64,000 nucleotides of DNA from RYN-230 sp963720645 (GCA_963720645.1 CAVRFX010000011.1:62001-126000), one strand, 5' to 3'. Positions 23,883 through 33,216 are shown, counted from the stretch's first letter. A program made the numbers and translations. The notes: generated from the letters alone by a model not told the origin.

Positions 23883-25255
23883 CCAGCCGGACGCTGGCCA
23901 GCCGGTCCCTGGCCCGCCAGCCCCCGGCCTGCCGGCTCCCCGCCTGCCGGGCCCGGGCCTGCCTGCCCGCGGCGGCCCCGCAGGCGCCGCGCGGTGAGCA
24001 CGGCGAAGACGGCCAGCGCAGCCAGGAAGCCGGCCGCTCCTGCAGCCCCGATCCCGCCGAGCGTGGCGATCCGGGCCTCATCCCGGTGGGTGACCTGGAT
24101 CGGCCCGGGCGCCGTCCGGCCGAAGTGCCGCCTGGCGGCCAGCCCGGCCGCGGGCCGGCGGGCCGCCAGGTGGCCCGCGGCCCGCAGCGCCGCGGCCGCG
24201 TTGACCTCACCGAATCCGGTGGCGGTGCTGTACCCGCCTGCCGGGCGGCGGGCCGCCGAGCTGATCATCGCCTGTTCGACCTGGGCCGCGGAGAGCCGCG
24301 GGTACGCGGACCGGATCAGGGCCGCGACGCCCGTCACGAAGGCCGATGCCGGGCTGGTCCCGCTGGCCTGCAGGTAGGTGCCTCCCGGCCCGGCCCCGAT
24401 CACGTTGACCCCGGGCGCGGAGAGCACCACGGACGAATTGCGGTCAGAGAACGGGGCCCGCACCCCGGAGTCGTTCACCGCCGCCACCGACACCACCCCG
24501 GTGAACGCCGCCGGGTACGAATAGGGGGTGTACGCCGGGCCGGGGGCGCCGCTGTTGCCGGCCGACGCCACGACCAGGACACCACGGGACACGGCGTAGG
24601 CCAGGGCCGCCTGCATGGCCTGGCTGGGCTCGGCTGAGCCCAGGGACATGTTGATGACACCGGCCCCGTGGCTGGCCGCGTACCGGATGCCCCGGCCGAT
24701 AGCGTCCGCGAACCGGGCGTTGGTGTTATAGGGGCCTATCCCCGGTTCCTGGTCGTCCAGGATGACCCGGACGGAGAGTACCCGCGCGTCGGGGGCGACA
24801 CCGATGATCCCGCCGCCCCTCTCCGGACCGCTGCCGTGCCCGGCGATCAGCGAGGCGATGAACGTCCCGTGCAGATGTGGCGGCTGGTAGCCGGGCGGAT
24901 CGGCGCCCATGGTGTAGTCCGGCCCGGCGCGGACCGACCCGGACAGGTCGGCCGCGGCCGCGTCCACGCCGGTGTCCAGGACGCCGACGGTCACCCCCTG
25001 GCCCCGGCTCAGCCGCCAGGCGGATGGGGCGTCGATGGCCCTGAGCTGCGCCTGCTCGGCCACGCGGACCTGCGCTCCCGGCCCGGGCTGCGCCGCGTGA
25101 GCCACGGCGGCGGCGGGGGCGGCGGGGGCGGCGGGGGCGGCGGGGGCGGCGGCCCGGACCGCGGCGGAGCTGTGCCCGCCGAGCCACGGCAGCCAGGCCA
25201 GGGCCGCGGCCGCCAGCGTGGCCCGCACCCGGACCGGCCTGGTCAGCACGACCAC
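23879..25255 (-). CDS. Membrane-anchored S8 (subtilisin/mycosin-like) serine protease
   Basis: A 458-residue protein with a signal peptide (RPVRVRATLAAAALAWLPWLGG), an Ala/Pro linker, then the peptidase: catalytic Asp in GVLDTGVD, His in HLHGTFIASLIAGHG, oxyanion Asn region VVASAGNSGAPG and Ser in SGTSPASAFVTGVAAL. A C-terminal helix (IATLGGIGAAGAAGFLAALAVFAVL) and a basic tail place the catalytic domain outside the membrane, as in mycosins. No ESX genes are nearby. Start GTG 25255 (or 25249) overlaps the end of the preceding gene by 13 bp, so the two are coupled. Substrate unknown. Confidence 0.87.
   Translation of the reverse strand: MVVLTRPVRVRATLAAAALAWLPWLGGHSSAAVRAAAPAAPAAPAAPAAAVAHAAQPGPGAQVRVAEQAQLRAIDAPSAWRLSRGQGVTVGVLDTGVDAAAADLSGSVRAGPDYTMGADPPGYQPPHLHGTFIASLIAGHGSGPERGGGIIGVAPDARVLSVRVILDDQEPGIGPYNTNARFADAIGRGIRYAASHGAGVINMSLGSAEPSQAMQAALAYAVSRGVLVVASAGNSGAPGPAYTPYSYPAAFTGVVSVAAVNDSGVRAPFSDRNSSVVLSAPGVNVIGAGPGGTYLQASGTSPASAFVTGVAALIRSAYPRLSAAQVEQAMISSAARRPAGGYSTATGFGEVNAAAALRAAGHLAARRPAAGLAARRHFGRTAPGPIQVTHRDEARIATLGGIGAAGAAGFLAALAVFAVLTARRLRGRRGQAGPGPAGGEPAGRGLAGQGPAGQRPAG
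25112..25147. repeat. 9-bp tandem repeat (4 exact copies) in the protease linker
   Basis: The unit GGCGGGGGC is repeated without gaps. On the coding strand it encodes Ala-Ala-Pro/Pro-Ala-Ala spacers between signal peptide and protease domain. Confidence 0.8.
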
Positions 25256-26316
25256 TGCCTGCGGGCACAGTTGACCACGGCAGGCCGGTTCAGCGGGGCC
25301 AGGATCTCGTGGGCCAGCTGCCCGGCGGCGCTGAACGCCGAGGCGTCGAACTCGCCGGTGGCGGCGGCCGGACGGCCGTCGGCGTAGCCCGCGACGGTGA
25401 GCATGACGAACGGGCCGTCCTGGTCGGCGGTCGCCGTCTGGCGGGCCGCGCCGGTGAACCGCGCGCTTACGGTGCCGGGCAGCGCCAGGGCGCGGAGGGC
25501 GGCGACCGGGGGCCGGGCCGACGGGAGCCGGCGGGCGAACGCGGCCGCCTGGGCCCGGTCGGGGAACGCGAGGACGCCCGTGGTGTAGACGACGCCGTCC
25601 AGTCCGTCCACGTAGCTGGCCCGGATTCCCGCCCGGCAGCCGTCCTGGTGCGCCGGGCGGGCCAGGGCGGCGTCCAGCGCGGCGGCGCACCGGTAGTCCG
25701 GCGAGATGCCGACCCGGTGCGCGGTCTCGCGGCCGCGCAATGCGGTCGTGTACCTCAGGTCGGCCGGGAAGATCCGCCCAGCGGGCCAGGACCGCCATCG
25801 CCGGGCCACCGCGGCCGCGGCGGCCGCGGCCCGTTCCGCCGGGGTCGGCGGGCGCGTCTGCCCGGCGATGGCCGCGCGGCCCGCCAGCACCGCGACCGCC
25901 AGGCAGCAGGCCCCCGCCACCGCCGTCAGGACCAGGAGTATGCGGCGGCGTCCCGTACGTCCAGGAGAGACCGGGGCGGGGGGAAACCCAGGCCCCCCGG
26001 TCCCAGGCGCGTCCGGAACCGGCCCGGGCCAGGGGGCGTCCGGAACCGGCCCGGACGCGGAGGCGCTCAGAACGGGCCCGGGCCCGGGGGTGTCCGGAAC
26101 CGGTCCGGAGGCGACGGATGACTCGGGCGAGGGCTGCGGGACCATCGGTTCCCCGCAGCCGGCTGGCTCCCGGGCCGGCTCTGGGACGGCGGGAAGCTCC
26201 GGGGATGGTGAGGCCGCCGGCGTCTCAGGTACTGGCGGCGCGGCCGGGGCTAAAGCCGGCGCCGGGGGCGACAGGGGGCCGTCAGGCCGCGCCCTCCCGG
26301 GACCCGGTTCGCTCAC
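25243..26316 (-). CDS. Single-pass membrane protein, partner of the S8 protease
   Basis: A 357-residue protein. Residues 1-125 are a cytosolic Pro/Ala/Gly-rich tail with repeats of the type PVPDxPxPGP; RRRILLVLTAVAGACCLAVAVLAG (about 125-147) is one TM helix; the rest is extracellular with Cys residues (YRCAAALD, DGCRAG, VNCARRQWSC) that can form disulfides. Not assigned to a named family. Type II topology and overlap with the S8 gene suggest a protease partner or substrate. The GTG start overlaps the MMPL1 stop by 35 bp. Confidence 0.75.
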   Translation of the reverse strand: MSEPGPGRARPDGPLSPPAPALAPAAPPVPETPAASPSPELPAVPEPAREPAGCGEPMVPQPSPESSVASGPVPDTPGPGPVLSASASGPVPDAPWPGPVPDAPGTGGPGFPPAPVSPGRTGRRRILLVLTAVAGACCLAVAVLAGRAAIAGQTRPPTPAERAAAAAAAVARRWRSWPAGRIFPADLRYTTALRGRETAHRVGISPDYRCAAALDAALARPAHQDGCRAGIRASYVDGLDGVVYTTGVLAFPDRAQAAAFARRLPSARPPVAALRALALPGTVSARFTGAARQTATADQDGPFVMLTVAGYADGRPAAATGEFDASAFSAAGQLAHEILAPLNRPAVVNCARRQWSC

Positions 26317-28786
26317 CCGCCAAGACTACCTCCGGCTCCCGCCGGGCCAGGGCCGCAACCGCTGGCGCAGCCGGCCCAGTGGGCGCACCAGCCTGCGCAG
26401 ACACCGCGGCCGCACTGCCCCGCAAGGGCGCCGCAGGTGCACTGGCCGGTAGCTGCGCCACAGCCGCGCTGGCCGGCCCGGGCTCCGCAGCCGGACCGGG
26501 CGCCTCGAGCCGCCAGCCTGGCAGCCATTCCAGCCACCGCGGGAAGTACCAGCTGCGCTCGCCCAGCAGGGCCAGCGCGGCCGGCACCAGGATGCCGCGC
26601 ACGATCGTCGCGTCGATCAGCACCGCGGAGGCCAGGCCGACCCCGATCATCTTCAGCTCGATGAGGGAGAGGGTCGCGAAGATCGAGAAGACCGCGACCA
26701 TGATCACCGCCGCGCTGGTCACGACGCCGGAACACGCGGCCACGCCGCCGACCACGGCTTCCTCGTGAGTTCGGCCGCGGGACCGCAGCTCGCGGATGCG
26801 GCTCAGGATGAACACGTGGTAGTCCATGCTCAGCCCGAACAGGAACACGAACATGAACAGCGGTACCCACGGGATGATCCCGCCGAACGAGGTGAAGCCG
26901 AGCGGCCCCTGCAGGTGCCCGTCCTGGAAGATGAGCGTGATCAGGCCGTACGCCGCGCCCACCGACAGCAGGTTCAGCCCGATCGAGATCAGCGGGATGG
27001 CCAGTGAGCGGAACGCCACCATGAGCAGGAGCAGCGCGAGGCCCGCCACCACAGCGAACACGATCGGCGTTCGGGACCGCAGCGCCGCGTCGAAGTCATA
27101 GCCGCTGGCCGTGTTCCCGGTGACGGCGTAGCTGGCTCCCGGCACCTTCCCGACCGTGGCGGGCAGGATCTGATCGCGCAGGTCGAGCAGGGCGTGGCGG
27201 GACACCGAATCGGTGCCATCGCCGGCCAGCGGGACGGAGATCACCAGCCCGCGGCCCTGGCCGACGACCTCGGCCGTGACCGGGCGGTGGATGACCCCGT
27301 GGGCTGACGCCCTGGCCTGGAGCGCGGTCACGGCGGCCCGCATCCGCGGGCCGGACACGTCGCCGCCCATCACGACGACCTGAGCCGGGGCGGGCCGCCC
27401 GGGGAAGGCGCGCTGGACCTGGTCGAGAGTCTGAACCACGGGGAGCTTGGCCGGCAGGTCGATGGCCGGCGTGCCGGTGCGCATGCCGAGCGCGGGCGCG
27501 GCCACCGCGAGCAGGGCCAGCGCAGCCGTCCCGCCCCACAACAGCGGCCGGCGCACCACCCGGCGGACCAGCGCGGCCCACAGCCGGGACGGCCGGGCCT
27601 GGGTCCGGTGCCGGCCCAGGAACGGGATCCGGCCGCGGTCAGCCCACGGCCCCAGCAGGGACAGCAGGGCGGGCAGGAACGTGAGCGAGCCGATGACGGC
27701 CACGCCGACGACCATGATGGTGCCGACCGCGATCCCGGTGAACAGGTCGATCCCGGTCAGCAAGAGCCCGGCCAGCGAGACCATCACGGTCAGCCCGGAG
27801 ACCAGGATGGCCCGGCCGGAGGTGTGCGCCGCCGTGGCCAGGGCGGCCGGGAACGACGCGCCCGCGGCCCGTTCTTCCCGTTCCCGCCGCAGGTAGAACA
27901 GGGAGTAGTCGACACCGACCGCCATCCCGATGATCAGCACCACCTCGGAGGTGCTCGAGCCGATGGGCAGCCAGCGGCTGGGTACCGCGAGCAGCGAGAC
28001 CGCGACCATGACCGCGCTGCCGGCCAGCAGCACCGGGATGCCCGCCGCGATCAGCGCGCCGAACACCGCGAGCAGCAGGATCAGCGTGATCGGCACCGAG
28101 GTGAGCTCGGCCTTGTGGAAGTCCTTGCCCATCATCGCGTTGGCGGCCCGGTCGGTACTGGCGTCACCCGCCTCGGAGACGATCAGGCCCGGATGGGCGG
28201 CCTGAACCCGCGCCACCGCGGCCAGGTCCCGGCTGACCGTGGTGTCCGCGCGGGCGTGCGGGCCGCCGACGTTGAACGTGACCAGCGCCGTGCGCCCGTC
28301 CGCCGAGACCAGGGACTGGCCGCCGGGACTCAGCGGAGACCGGATGTCCCGGGCCGCCTGGGGCAGCCCCTGGAGCGCCCCGGCCACGTCGGCGACGGCC
28401 CGGCGCAGCTGCGGGCTGTGCGCGTAGCTGTCCCCCGGCGAGCTGCCGCGGGCCTGGATGAGGACGGTTTCCTGGGGCGGGCTGACCACGTTGAGCTGGT
28501 GCAGCATCTGCTCGGCCCGCCCGGCCTGCCCGGGGTCGTACTGCTGCTGGCTCTGCGTGCCGAGCAGTTGCCCGGCGAGCAGCGCGGTCCCGGCCAGCAG
28601 CAGCCAGCCCACGATCACCGCGATCCGGTGCCGCGCGCTCCAGCAGGCGATGCGCTCAACCATCGGCGCCCGGGGCCGGCGCGGACGGGGCGCCGATGAG
28701 CCCCCGGGGTCCTGCGATACCGCGCGACGCACCTCCGGCAACGGCGTCCGGGCGTCTGGCAGGGCAGGGCTGAGCGTGTCGCGCAT
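26282..28786 (-). CDS. MMPL-family (RND) exporter 1
   Basis: An 834-residue transporter with two six-helix MMPL domains. VERIACWSARHRIAVIVGWLLLAG starts TM1, and VDYSLFYLRREREERAAG (about residue 300) holds the GxxxDYS proton-relay signature. The second repeat ends with FGLSMDYHVFILSRIRELRSRGRTHEEAV (about 655), the matching Asp-Tyr motif. Large periplasm-side loops (about 65-205 and 410-545) are present. Such proteins move lipids or hydrophobic metabolites across the membrane. It lies second of two paralogues and is followed by overlapping genes for the membrane protein and the protease, implying one export-related unit. Confidence 0.92.
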   Translation of the reverse strand: MRDTLSPALPDARTPLPEVRRAVSQDPGGSSAPRPRRPRAPMVERIACWSARHRIAVIVGWLLLAGTALLAGQLLGTQSQQQYDPGQAGRAEQMLHQLNVVSPPQETVLIQARGSSPGDSYAHSPQLRRAVADVAGALQGLPQAARDIRSPLSPGGQSLVSADGRTALVTFNVGGPHARADTTVSRDLAAVARVQAAHPGLIVSEAGDASTDRAANAMMGKDFHKAELTSVPITLILLLAVFGALIAAGIPVLLAGSAVMVAVSLLAVPSRWLPIGSSTSEVVLIIGMAVGVDYSLFYLRREREERAAGASFPAALATAAHTSGRAILVSGLTVMVSLAGLLLTGIDLFTGIAVGTIMVVGVAVIGSLTFLPALLSLLGPWADRGRIPFLGRHRTQARPSRLWAALVRRVVRRPLLWGGTAALALLAVAAPALGMRTGTPAIDLPAKLPVVQTLDQVQRAFPGRPAPAQVVVMGGDVSGPRMRAAVTALQARASAHGVIHRPVTAEVVGQGRGLVISVPLAGDGTDSVSRHALLDLRDQILPATVGKVPGASYAVTGNTASGYDFDAALRSRTPIVFAVVAGLALLLLMVAFRSLAIPLISIGLNLLSVGAAYGLITLIFQDGHLQGPLGFTSFGGIIPWVPLFMFVFLFGLSMDYHVFILSRIRELRSRGRTHEEAVVGGVAACSGVVTSAAVIMVAVFSIFATLSLIELKMIGVGLASAVLIDATIVRGILVPAALALLGERSWYFPRWLEWLPGWRLEAPGPAAEPGPASAAVAQLPASAPAAPLRGSAAAVSAQAGAPTGPAAPAVAALARREPEVVLAGERTGSREGAA

Positions 28787-28879
28787 GGGGCCTCGCGGGG
28801 GATCAGGGACGGCTGAGTTGCGCGGCAGGCTTCACTGACGCGCGTGTCATGGATCCTGACCAGCATGCCAGACTTTTGT

Positions 28880-28897
28880 GACACTGACGTCAGTGTC
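28880..28897. promoter_or_regulatory. Perfect 18-bp palindrome upstream of MMPL1
   Basis: GACACTGAC-GTCAGTGTC, 94 bp before the MMPL1 start, with the size and symmetry of a TetR- or MarR-type operator. No such regulator is adjacent. The intergenic segment 28787-29040 is clearly less GC-rich than its surroundings. Confidence 0.55.
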
Positions 28898-28965
28898 CAG
28901 GGATTTTGCGCAACGTCACAGCAAACGTTCAGGGGATCACCAGGATCCAGGGGGTGCCGCCGTCC

Positions 28966-29035
28966 ACGTTTCACGTAACTAGTGCACCGAAACGGGCAAA
29001 TCACCCCGCCAAACTGCACCAGATACGTGAAACGT
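28966..29035. repeat. Long imperfect inverted repeat between the MMPL genes
   Basis: Perfect 12-bp outer arms (28966-28977 and 29024-29035) continue, after 4 mismatches, with 5-bp inner arms (GTGCA/TGCAC), leaving a 28-nt loop. It may be a terminator for the upstream MMPL2 transcript, a structured leader of MMPL1 or a relic of a small mobile element. Confidence 0.45.
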
Positions 29036-29078
29036 CGCCCCGGTCATGATCAATGTGACGGGTGGTGCTGCTGGGGCG

Positions 29079-31664
29079 CTAGGACCGGGGCGCTGGAATC
29101 GAGGCACCGGGACCGGGGCACTGGAATCGAGGCACCGGGACCGGGGCGCTGGAATCGAGGCACCGGACCGGGGGCAGGCACCGGCGTGCCTGCCCCCGGG
29201 CCCCCGATCCGGGCCCTCGCCCCCGCCCCGAACCGCCCGCCGGCTCCCGGCCCCGACTCCCGGCGGCCCCGGCCCGGCGCCCGGCCGCCGGCCGCGGCCC
29301 TGAAACGGTGCCCCGGCGTCCTGGGCGCGGCTTAGCCGGCGGGCCGCTGTGGTGCTTGCGGGGTCTCCCACGCCCCCGCGGCGACCAGCACGTCCCCGTG
29401 ATCCCGGGCGGCGGCAGCGGCCGGCGCTCCCCGCCCGGCAGCCAGCCCAGCCACCGCGGCAGGTACCAGCTGCGCTCGCCGAGCAGGGCCAGGCAAGCGG
29501 GCAGCAGGACGCCGCGCACCACGGTGGCGTCGATCAGCACCGCGACGGCGAGGCCCACGCCGAGCATCTTGAGCTGGATCAGGGACAGTGTCGCGAAGAT
29601 CGAGAACACCGCGACCATGATGACCGCGGCGCTGGTCACCACCCCCGCGCTGCTGGCCACGCCGCCGACGACCGCGTCCGCCGTGCGGGCGCCGGCCGCG
29701 CGCAGCTCGCGGATCCGGCTGAGGATGAACACGTGGTAGTCCATGCTCAACCCGAACAGGAACACGAAGATGAACAGCGGGATCCAGGGCACGATCGCGC
29801 CGTACCCGGTGAACCCGAGCGGCCCCTGCAGCCGCCCGTCCTGGAAGATGAGCGTGATCACCCCGTACGCCGCGCCCACCGACAGCAGGTTCAGCGAGAT
29901 CGAGACCAGCGGGATCGCCACCGAGCGGAACGCCACCAGCAGCAGGGCGAACGCCAGCACGGCCACGACGGCCAGCACCAGCGGCGTCCGGCTGCGCAGC
30001 ACCGCGATGTCGTCGTAGTTCCCGGCCGTGTTCCCCGTCACCGCGTAGCTGACCCCCCGCACCTGGCCCAGCGTCTGCGGCAGCACGCGCTCGCGCAGGG
30101 CGAGCAGGGCATGATCCGCAACGGATCCGTTCCCGGTACCCGCCAGCGGCACGCTGACGAGCAGGGCGCGGCCGTGAGCCACCGGGACGGCGGTGACCGG
30201 TGCCCGGACCGGCCCGCGGGCCGAGGCCCGGTCGCGCAGCGCGGCCAGCGCCGCGGCCATCTGGTGGGAGCCCAGGTCGTGGCCGGTCACGACGACCTCC
30301 GCGGGAGCGGGACGGCCGGGGAACGCCCGGTCGATCCGGTCCAGGGCCGCCACCACCGGGATCCGGGCGGAGAACCCGCCGTCCGGCGGGTTTCCCAGCC
30401 GCAGGCCCAGGCCGGGGGCCGCGAGCGCGATCATGGCCAGCGCCGCCAGCGCGCCCCACGCGGCTGGGTGGGCCACCACGCGGCGGACGAGCGCGGCCCA
30501 CAGCCGGGACGGGCGGGCCGCGGTGCGCCGCCGGCCCAGGAACGGGATCCGGCCCCGGTCGGCCCATCCGCCGAGCCAGGACAGCAGCGCGGGCAGCACG
30601 GTGAGCGAGCCGGCCACGGCCACGCCGACCACGGCGATGGTGCCGATCGCGACGCCGGTGAACACCGCGTATCCGGTGAGGAACAGGCCGGCCAGCGCGA
30701 TCATGACGGTCAGCCCGGAGACCACGATGGCCCGTCCCGACGTGGCCGCGGCGCGGCGAAGGGCCTCCGCGGTACCCGCTCCCCTGGCCCGTTCCTCACG
30801 CTCGCGGCGCAGGTAGAACAGGGAGTAGTCGATGCCGACCGCCATCCCGATGATCAGCACCACCTCCGAGGTGCTGGAGCCGACCGGCAGCCACTGGCCG
30901 GGGATGGCGAGCAGCGAGATCGCGGTCATCACCGCGGTCGCGGCCAGCAGCAGCGGGATGCCGGCCGCGATCAGCGCCCCGAACACGCCGATCAGCAGGA
31001 TCAGCGTGACTGGCACCGACGTCACCTCGGCCTGGCGGAAGTCCCGGCTGATCAGGGCGTTCGCGGCCCGGTCGGTGCTCGCGTCCCCGGCCTCCTCGAT
31101 CCGCAGCCCGGGATGCCGGGCCGCGATCCGGGCCACCGCGCGCAGGGCAGGAGCCACGGCCTGGTCTTCGTTGCTGGCTTGTCCGGGGACGTGAAAGGTG
31201 ACCAGGACGCTCCGGCCATCCCCGGCCACGAGCCCAGCGTGGCCGGGACCGAGGGGCGAGATGATGTCCCGCGCGGAGTGCGGGAGGGCAGACAGCGCGG
31301 TGACCACCTGCCGGGCGGCCTGGCGCATCTGCGGGTCTGAGCCCAGGCGCCCGGGTCCCCGCGCCTGGATGAGCACGTTCTCCTGCGGCGGGGAGACCAC
31401 CCCGAGCCGCTGCAGGGTCTGCTCGGCCTGGCCGGACTGGCCGGCGTCGTAGGAGGGCAGGTTCTTCGCGGGCAGCATCTGCCCGAAGACGAAGACCGCG
31501 GCGACCAGGGCGAGCCAGCCGAGCACGGCGGTCTTGCGGTGCCGGGCGCTCCACCCGGCGACGCGCTCGACGATCGGTGCCCGCGGCCGGGGCTCACGGC
31601 GGTGGCGGTCCTCGCGGTCGGACCCGGTTTCCGGCAATACTGAACTAGACGGCTGGCGCATCAT
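29079..31664 (-). CDS. MMPL-family (RND) exporter 2
   Basis: An 861-codon paralogue of MMPL1: VERVAGWSARHRKTAVLGWLALVAA (TM1), VGIDYSLFYLRREREERARG (about residue 280), FGLSMDYHVFILSRIRELRAAGARTADAV (about 640) and SLIQLKMLGVGLAVAVLIDATVVRG at the end of the second repeat. The start has AGAAGG before ATG 31664. The last 100 or so residues (from about 29400) are Arg/Pro/Gly-rich, contain the 28-bp repeat array and look unlike a coding sequence. In another frame the gene would continue DVLVAAGAWETPQAPQRPAG and stop at 29332, so an indel near 29400-29415 may have extended the ORF. Confidence 0.9.
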   Translation of the reverse strand: MMRQPSSSVLPETGSDREDRHRREPRPRAPIVERVAGWSARHRKTAVLGWLALVAAVFVFGQMLPAKNLPSYDAGQSGQAEQTLQRLGVVSPPQENVLIQARGPGRLGSDPQMRQAARQVVTALSALPHSARDIISPLGPGHAGLVAGDGRSVLVTFHVPGQASNEDQAVAPALRAVARIAARHPGLRIEEAGDASTDRAANALISRDFRQAEVTSVPVTLILLIGVFGALIAAGIPLLLAATAVMTAISLLAIPGQWLPVGSSTSEVVLIIGMAVGIDYSLFYLRREREERARGAGTAEALRRAAATSGRAIVVSGLTVMIALAGLFLTGYAVFTGVAIGTIAVVGVAVAGSLTVLPALLSWLGGWADRGRIPFLGRRRTAARPSRLWAALVRRVVAHPAAWGALAALAMIALAAPGLGLRLGNPPDGGFSARIPVVAALDRIDRAFPGRPAPAEVVVTGHDLGSHQMAAALAALRDRASARGPVRAPVTAVPVAHGRALLVSVPLAGTGNGSVADHALLALRERVLPQTLGQVRGVSYAVTGNTAGNYDDIAVLRSRTPLVLAVVAVLAFALLLVAFRSVAIPLVSISLNLLSVGAAYGVITLIFQDGRLQGPLGFTGYGAIVPWIPLFIFVFLFGLSMDYHVFILSRIRELRAAGARTADAVVGGVASSAGVVTSAAVIMVAVFSIFATLSLIQLKMLGVGLAVAVLIDATVVRGVLLPACLALLGERSWYLPRWLGWLPGGERRPLPPPGITGTCWSPRGRGRPRKHHSGPPAKPRPGRRGTVSGPRPAAGRRAGAAGSRGREPAGGSGRGRGPGSGARGQARRCLPPVRCLDSSAPVPVPRFQCPGPGASIPAPRS
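29083..29166. repeat. 28-bp tandem repeat (3 copies) at the 3' end of the MMPL2 ORF
   Basis: Copies at 29083-29110, 29111-29138 (one change) and 29139-29166. The unit is not a multiple of three, so successive copies are read in different frames, which argues that this part of the ORF is not functional coding sequence. Confidence 0.85.
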
Positions 31665-31745
31665 GGCCTTCTCTCGAGGACGGTGCGTGAGTCTGTCGTG
31701 AGCCCCCGCCTGCGAGCTGATCCCTCGCGGGCGGGGGCGTGGTCG

Positions 31746-32561
31746 TTACCTGGCGGGATGCAGCGGGCCCAGCGGGCCTGGATGGGTGAGCACCTCCTTC
31801 GCCGGGGCCAGCGGGTCGGCGGGAGCACCCAGCACCGCGCACGCGATCCGGGCGTGCGCCCGGGCAGTCAGCACGAGCACGTAGGTGAAGAGCAGGAACG
31901 CGGCCAGGAAGCAGGCGGCGGCCAGCCAGGCCTTCGGTGCCGTGTCCACGAAGAGTCCCCAGGAGCCGCGCCCGTGCGGCCCGTTCGGGAAGTAGCCAAG
32001 CTGCAGCCCGTGCGCGGACTGGCCGTTGTTGAAGGTCTCCGGAACCGCCCAGTACCAGGCCGGCACGGTCACGCCCGCCAGGAACACGAGCCAGATGCTG
32101 AGCACGGTCGTGTCCAGGATGAACAGCACCGGCCACAGCCCGATCAGGTAGGCGACGTCACGCCAGGTGGCCGAGTCCCGCCATCGGGTCCCGACCTGCG
32201 CCATGATGCCCGGCCGGGTCACCGGGCGGTAGCCGCTCCTGACCGGCCCGGCCAGCACCTGACGCAGCCGGGCGCGCTCGGCGCTGGCGCAGCCGCGCAG
32301 CACTCCGGACGCCGCGACCAGCAGCGGGATCCCGGCCAGCGTGATCATGAAGACGGCGGCGGTCACCGTCGCGGTGAAGGCAATCGCGAACAGCAGCCAG
32401 CCTGCGACGAAGACGTACGCGGCCAGGAAGGCGGCGGCACGCCAGGGGCCGCCGGACACGGCCAGCCGCAGCGGGTTGCGATAGAGCCTCAGCCGGGAAA
32501 GGGCCGCCCGGCCGGCCGGGCCCCCGTGCGGGGCGGGCAGGCGGCTGCCGTGGGTGCTCAT
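31746..32561 (-). CDS. Membrane sensor-domain protein (PF13796-type, no kinase module)
   Basis: A 271-residue integral membrane protein with four clear hydrophobic helices: AAAFLAAYVFVAGWLLFAIAF, VTAAVFMITLAGIPLLVAA, YLIGLWPVLFILDTTVLSIWLVFLAGV and WLAAACFLAAFLLFTYVLVL. The pattern, with a Trp/Tyr-rich segment (VPAWYWAVPETFNNG) between helices 3 and 4, matches the putative sensor domain usually fused to actinobacterial histidine kinases; here it stands alone. Start ATG 32561 overlaps the previous gene by 4 bp (ATGA). It follows ArsR and precedes the MMPL genes, hinting at envelope or antibiotic stress sensing. Confidence 0.8.
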   Translation of the reverse strand: MSTHGSRLPAPHGGPAGRAALSRLRLYRNPLRLAVSGGPWRAAAFLAAYVFVAGWLLFAIAFTATVTAAVFMITLAGIPLLVAASGVLRGCASAERARLRQVLAGPVRSGYRPVTRPGIMAQVGTRWRDSATWRDVAYLIGLWPVLFILDTTVLSIWLVFLAGVTVPAWYWAVPETFNNGQSAHGLQLGYFPNGPHGRGSWGLFVDTAPKAWLAAACFLAAFLLFTYVLVLTARAHARIACAVLGAPADPLAPAKEVLTHPGPLGPLHPAR

Positions 32562-32830
32562 CCCACGTCCCGCATCAACTGCTCGACCGCCTGGACGTGC
32601 TCAGCCAGCTTGGCCAGCTCAGTCCGCAGCTCCTGCTGGTTGGCCACGGCCTCCTCGGCCAGCTTGCGGTACTCGGCCATCGCCACCGCGTCGGCACGGT
32701 GCGCCTGCAGCCGGAAGTAGGCCCAGACGATGATGGCGGCCGCCGCGCAGATGCAGAACGGGATGCCCAGGCCGAGGAGGATCCCTGCTTCCGCGCTGCT
32801 GCTCAGCGCGGCCACATGCATCGCGGTCAT
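32558..32830 (-). CDS. Small membrane protein with coiled-coil tail
   Basis: 90 residues: an outside N-terminus of about 15 residues, one TM helix (ILLGLGIPFCICAAAAIIVWAYF) and a heptad-rich cytosolic helix (ADAVAMAEYRKLAEEAVANQQ ... LAKLAEHVQAVEQLM). It has ATGA overlaps at both ends, with ArsR before and the sensor after, so the three are translationally coupled. It probably bridges sensor and regulator or oligomerises. No named family. Confidence 0.77.
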   Translation of the reverse strand: MTAMHVAALSSSAEAGILLGLGIPFCICAAAAIIVWAYFRLQAHRADAVAMAEYRKLAEEAVANQQELRTELAKLAEHVQAVEQLMRDVG

Positions 32831-33153
32831 CTCAGATGTCCTTCCGGGTCAGTCTCTTGGGTGTCCACGTCGTCCCCTTCCGCGCCGCTGCCGTCACGCA
32901 GGGCCGAGATGATCGTTTCCGCGTTGAGGTGCAGGTCGAAGGGGGCCAGCTCGAAGTACTTCATGGCCTTGCCGTCCTCCGAGAGCTCCAGCTGGCCGGC
33001 CACCAGGCCCGCCTTCTCCAGCTTGTCCAGGTGCATGTAGAGCAGGGGCCGGGACATGCCGAGCCGCCGGGCCAGTTCGCTGACGTGTACCCGGCCGTCC
33101 CGCAGCTCGGCGACGATCCGCATCCGGTGCGGGTTCGCCACCGCCGCGAGCAC
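32827..33153 (-). CDS. ArsR/winged-helix transcriptional regulator
   Basis: 108 residues from GTG 33153. VANPHRMRIVAELRDGRVHVSELARRLGMSRPLLYMHLDKLEKAGLVAG is a winged HTH; the KAMKYFELAPFDLHLN tail fits the actinobacterial ArsR subfamily found with sensor proteins. No CxC metal site is present. Homologues begin eight residues earlier (MTxDELLTVLA); that start would be CTG 33177, which has GGGGGAG at good spacing, so the true protein is probably 116 residues. It heads the series ArsR, small TM protein, sensor, MMPL2, MMPL1, and likely controls it. Confidence 0.86.
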   Translation of the reverse strand: MLAAVANPHRMRIVAELRDGRVHVSELARRLGMSRPLLYMHLDKLEKAGLVAGQLELSEDGKAMKYFELAPFDLHLNAETIISALRDGSGAEGDDVDTQETDPEGHLR

Positions 33154-33216
33154 GGTAAGCAGCTCGTCACTGGTCAGCGTCTCTCCCCCGTCGTGCTTCT
33201 TTCACCTGTCAGGAAA

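Noticed and set aside
23879..25255. Type VII secretion (ESX) locus, from the mycosin-like protease
   Set aside because: No EccB-EccE, EsxA/B or EccC genes nearby; only the protease architecture is similar.
29349..31340. A 663-codon plus-strand open frame opposite MMPL2
   Set aside because: It mirrors the minus-strand gene and has a low-complexity composition.
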